A DNA stretch of 64,000 nucleotides from Sipunculus nudus. Taxonomy: Eukaryota; Annelida; Sipuncula; Golfingiida; Sipunculidae. The stretch is taken from contig CM049308.1 of NCBI GenBank assembly GCA_026874595.1, positions 93,983,624 to 94,047,623 on the forward strand, written 5' to 3'. The position numbers and the translations under genes were made by a program. Positions within the stretch are counted from its first letter, which is position 1, and each line of letters begins with the position of its first letter. Below, in pieces: positions 62,102 through 64,000 of the stretch. Under the pieces are notes generated by a model. That model made no database searches. It worked only from the letters and a program-made list of their open reading frames with translations, and was not told the DNA's origin.

Positions 62102-62542
62102 GTGAGAGGTGAGCCCATCTTCCAAAAGAATGGACTGAGGCGACTATATCCCAAGACTATGGCTATTGAACGTTTGCAGCTAACAACTGGACAAAGTAGT
62201 CAAAATGGACAGTACACTGGACACTGAACACTAAAATTACCCTGTCGACCTGAGGTCTAAATTACTCTGGCTTGGAACAACACAACATATCTAGTGATGC
62301 CCTAAGGGACAATCAGCTGTACAAAGTCGGAAGGGTCACCGAGGCTTGCCCCGCAGACATTGGCAACGCATCCGTTGTACACTGTACAGCTTCTAATCCT
62401 ATTAAGTTTAAACTGTCTCAACAAAACCTTGCCCTACAGGTAATAACAAGTGAACTATGAAAAGAACTATAAACGAAGAGAGCTATTCCCACTGGAGTAC
62501 AACTTATAAGGGGGACTAGCTGTACGAATACTCTCAGAGGAC
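62102..62542. other. Segment between the TatD frame and the possible LTR
   Basis: Non-coding as far as visible. A stretch 'caccgaggcttgccccgcag' with 'acattggc' (about 62338) is a diverged copy of 'caccgaggggttgcatcgcag' with 'acatcggc' at the end of the TatD frame (about 62544), so a short duplication links them. Confidence 0.5.
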
Positions 62543-64000
62543 TCACCGAGGGGTTGCATCGCAGACATCGGCTGTACCCTCCGGAAAGGCTCCGTACAGC
62601 TCCTGTGCATTAGCATTGCAGTGCATTGCAAAGGTTTCTACTGGTAACCCTCTCAACTGGGCCAAATACTTAACCAGCTCTCCGAGATGCCATGGGGAAG
62701 CAGCGAGGTATGGACTGTCGGACTCGACTAGGATTCGGTTAAGAGGCACTACCGATACTGCTTCCTCTGTTTCCTGACTTCTACGTACTGTAGATGTGAA
62801 CCCGAAGTAACAATTCGGAAGACGACTAACCCACGTCTCTAACTCGTCTTTATTCCCTGAGAAACAATGACGGTGGATCTTATGTCCTTGCAACCCAGAA
62901 TCCAACAGCATGGCTAAGGCTTGTCTAGCCGCCTCCCCCGAGCCGTAATCCCTACAGTGGAGAATGAGGACCTTGGACTGGAAATCCTCCCGGCGCAGAA
63001 GACTAAGAACCTCCCTGAAGAACCCAGTCTGCAAAAGCTGTTCCCTAGTGCTAGTATGAGTGAATTCTAGCCCCACTTCACCCAAAGCTACACAGGAAGG
63101 TAAGGCCAAAAGGTGCTCAAGCGACAATAACTGCTGTTGGCGAGCTGCCCTGGACTTGATGAGGCGAGGGTGGACACCAAAAGAACACTTTATACGTCGG
63201 TCCCCAGACAAACTAAGGTGACTATCCCAGTAATGAGGGAACACAAAGTTCGAAAAATATGCCTAAGACCGCTCGCTCTGGCTCACCCACTGAGGCTTCG
63301 AACTGTGCTAGAGACCTGGCATCTGCCCTGCTAAGCATGACGTCAAGGTGGCAGTGTGAATCTATGATGCCTACTACTGCGGCATGAGTGTTAGAGTCGG
63401 GGACGAACCCTGAGATGGCAGACCTAGTATCAACTGGAAGTGTGGCTAATAGCCTCATTAGAACGTCCCAGTGAATCACACAGATTTCCGAATTAGGGGG
63501 CCTAGCACTAAACACACTGGGTATCTCCCATCCGTACTTAGAAGCTACCTTGGCTAAGAGTACCTGCTCTTCCTCGTTAAACCCTGGCGGATGAGGATTA
63601 GGGTTATGCAACTGGTGTTGAAGGATATATGCCTTGAGATCAGAGGGTTCACCCAAGCCTAATTTTTGGGTAATGAACTGGATGAACTGGTATACCCATA
63701 ATCCCCACAAGTCCTCAAACAGATTACTATCATCGAACTTTTTGCATCCAACCCCTGTATGCCTAAGCCTAAGGAAACATTTGGACGACTCCTGGACTCT
63801 GCACGTCCAGCATGCTGTGAACGGGTGGTGCCACCAGGGCAAATGGTCAGTTGCCACATGCCGGCCAAGGGAACTGCTATCTTCCCCACATATACGACAA
63901 GTGTGTTGGCGCCTGGACTTCCTGATGCTGCCAGTAGCACCGGATTTAGCCCCAGGAACGGGCTCATAATTGGGAACAAATCTGTCCTCCCCAAGACTCT
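62543..64000 (-). CDS. Zinc-finger/TatD-like metal-dependent nuclease (TATDN2-like), frameshifted, partial
   Basis: Minus-strand frame open from the right edge (64000) to about 63222, then continuing in another frame to 62543. The N-terminal part has a C-X2-C...H-X4-H finger (CRICGEDSSSLGRHVATDH) and a second Cys pair (CWTC). A Leu-rich linker follows, then the TatD start motif GIIDSHCHLD (HxH metal site, 63362-63342). After the shift come CSFGVHPR, GEVGLEF, LILHCRD, HRHCFSGN and VESDSPYL, which cover the remaining metal-binding and catalytic positions of the TatD amidohydrolase fold. One base is gained or lost at about 63245-63270: the domain would continue as ...NFVFPHYWDSH... in the second frame. 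Either a mutation or a sequence error explains this. The frame ends at ATPR and a stop; a GTGAGT donor overlaps the end. TATDN2-like genes are often multicopy in molluscs, and the adjacent possible LTR suggests a mobile context. Confidence 0.7.

Overview
The window is metazoan nuclear DNA. It is AT-rich, has spliceosomal GT-AG introns, and carries eukaryotic transposable elements (a Helentron-type Pif1 helicase/endonuclease fragment, two LINE families, a tRNA-derived SINE) and very large minisatellite arrays. The selenoprotein L type genes, the dispersed repeats with 'GGTCAAGGTCA' and (GACG)n stretches, and a TATDN2-like zinc-finger/TatD open frame all fit an aquatic lophotrochozoan, most likely a marine mollusc. 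Species cannot be named from the sequence.

The central finding is a head-to-tail pair of intron-rich genes on the minus strand. Both encode a thioredoxin-fold peroxiredoxin-like protein of the selenoprotein L (SelL) type. Copy A runs from 33596 to 12366 (SECIS near 10.8 kb); copy B runs from 52143 to 44411 (SECIS near 44.35 kb). In both copies the redox motif is written TGA-N-N-N-N-N-N-TGA, that is U-x-x-U. This sits exactly where CxxC lies in cysteine homologues. Each copy is followed by a convincing SECIS element (AUGA / apical A-run / GGAU core, 12 nt from quartet to A-run). Exons 1-8 have identical lengths in the two copies (94, 79, 54, 46, 237, 123, 39 and 99 nt) while the sequence has diverged, so both look like old, maintained genes. 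An annotation that treats TGA as stop would break both.

Layout. 0-3.1 kb: AT-rich DNA with a 5'-truncated LINE bounded by a 16-bp target-site duplication, and a decayed Helentron tail. 3.2-10.35 kb: array of about 87 units of 82 bp. 10.65-33.6 kb: SelL copy A, swollen by a 28-bp minisatellite near its 3' end, degenerate dispersed repeats in intron 6, and an 11-kb array of about 205 units of 53-54 bp filling intron 1. 33.6-44.2 kb: intergenic, with microsatellites, a SINE, and a nearly homogeneous array of 24 units of 145 bp abutting a candidate first exon. 44.2-53.4 kb: SelL copy B and a possible promoter/leader exon. 54-61.9 kb: dispersed repeats and a 16-bp minisatellite interrupted by a CR1-like LINE with a 17-bp target-site duplication. 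61.9-64 kb: a possible LTR with polypurine tract, and a zinc-finger/TatD open frame running off the right edge.

Roughly 40% of the window is tandem repeat (my estimate from array lengths). Apart from the two SelL genes and the TatD frame, I see no other well-supported protein-coding gene. Exon borders, frames and base pairings were worked out by eye and not run through software.
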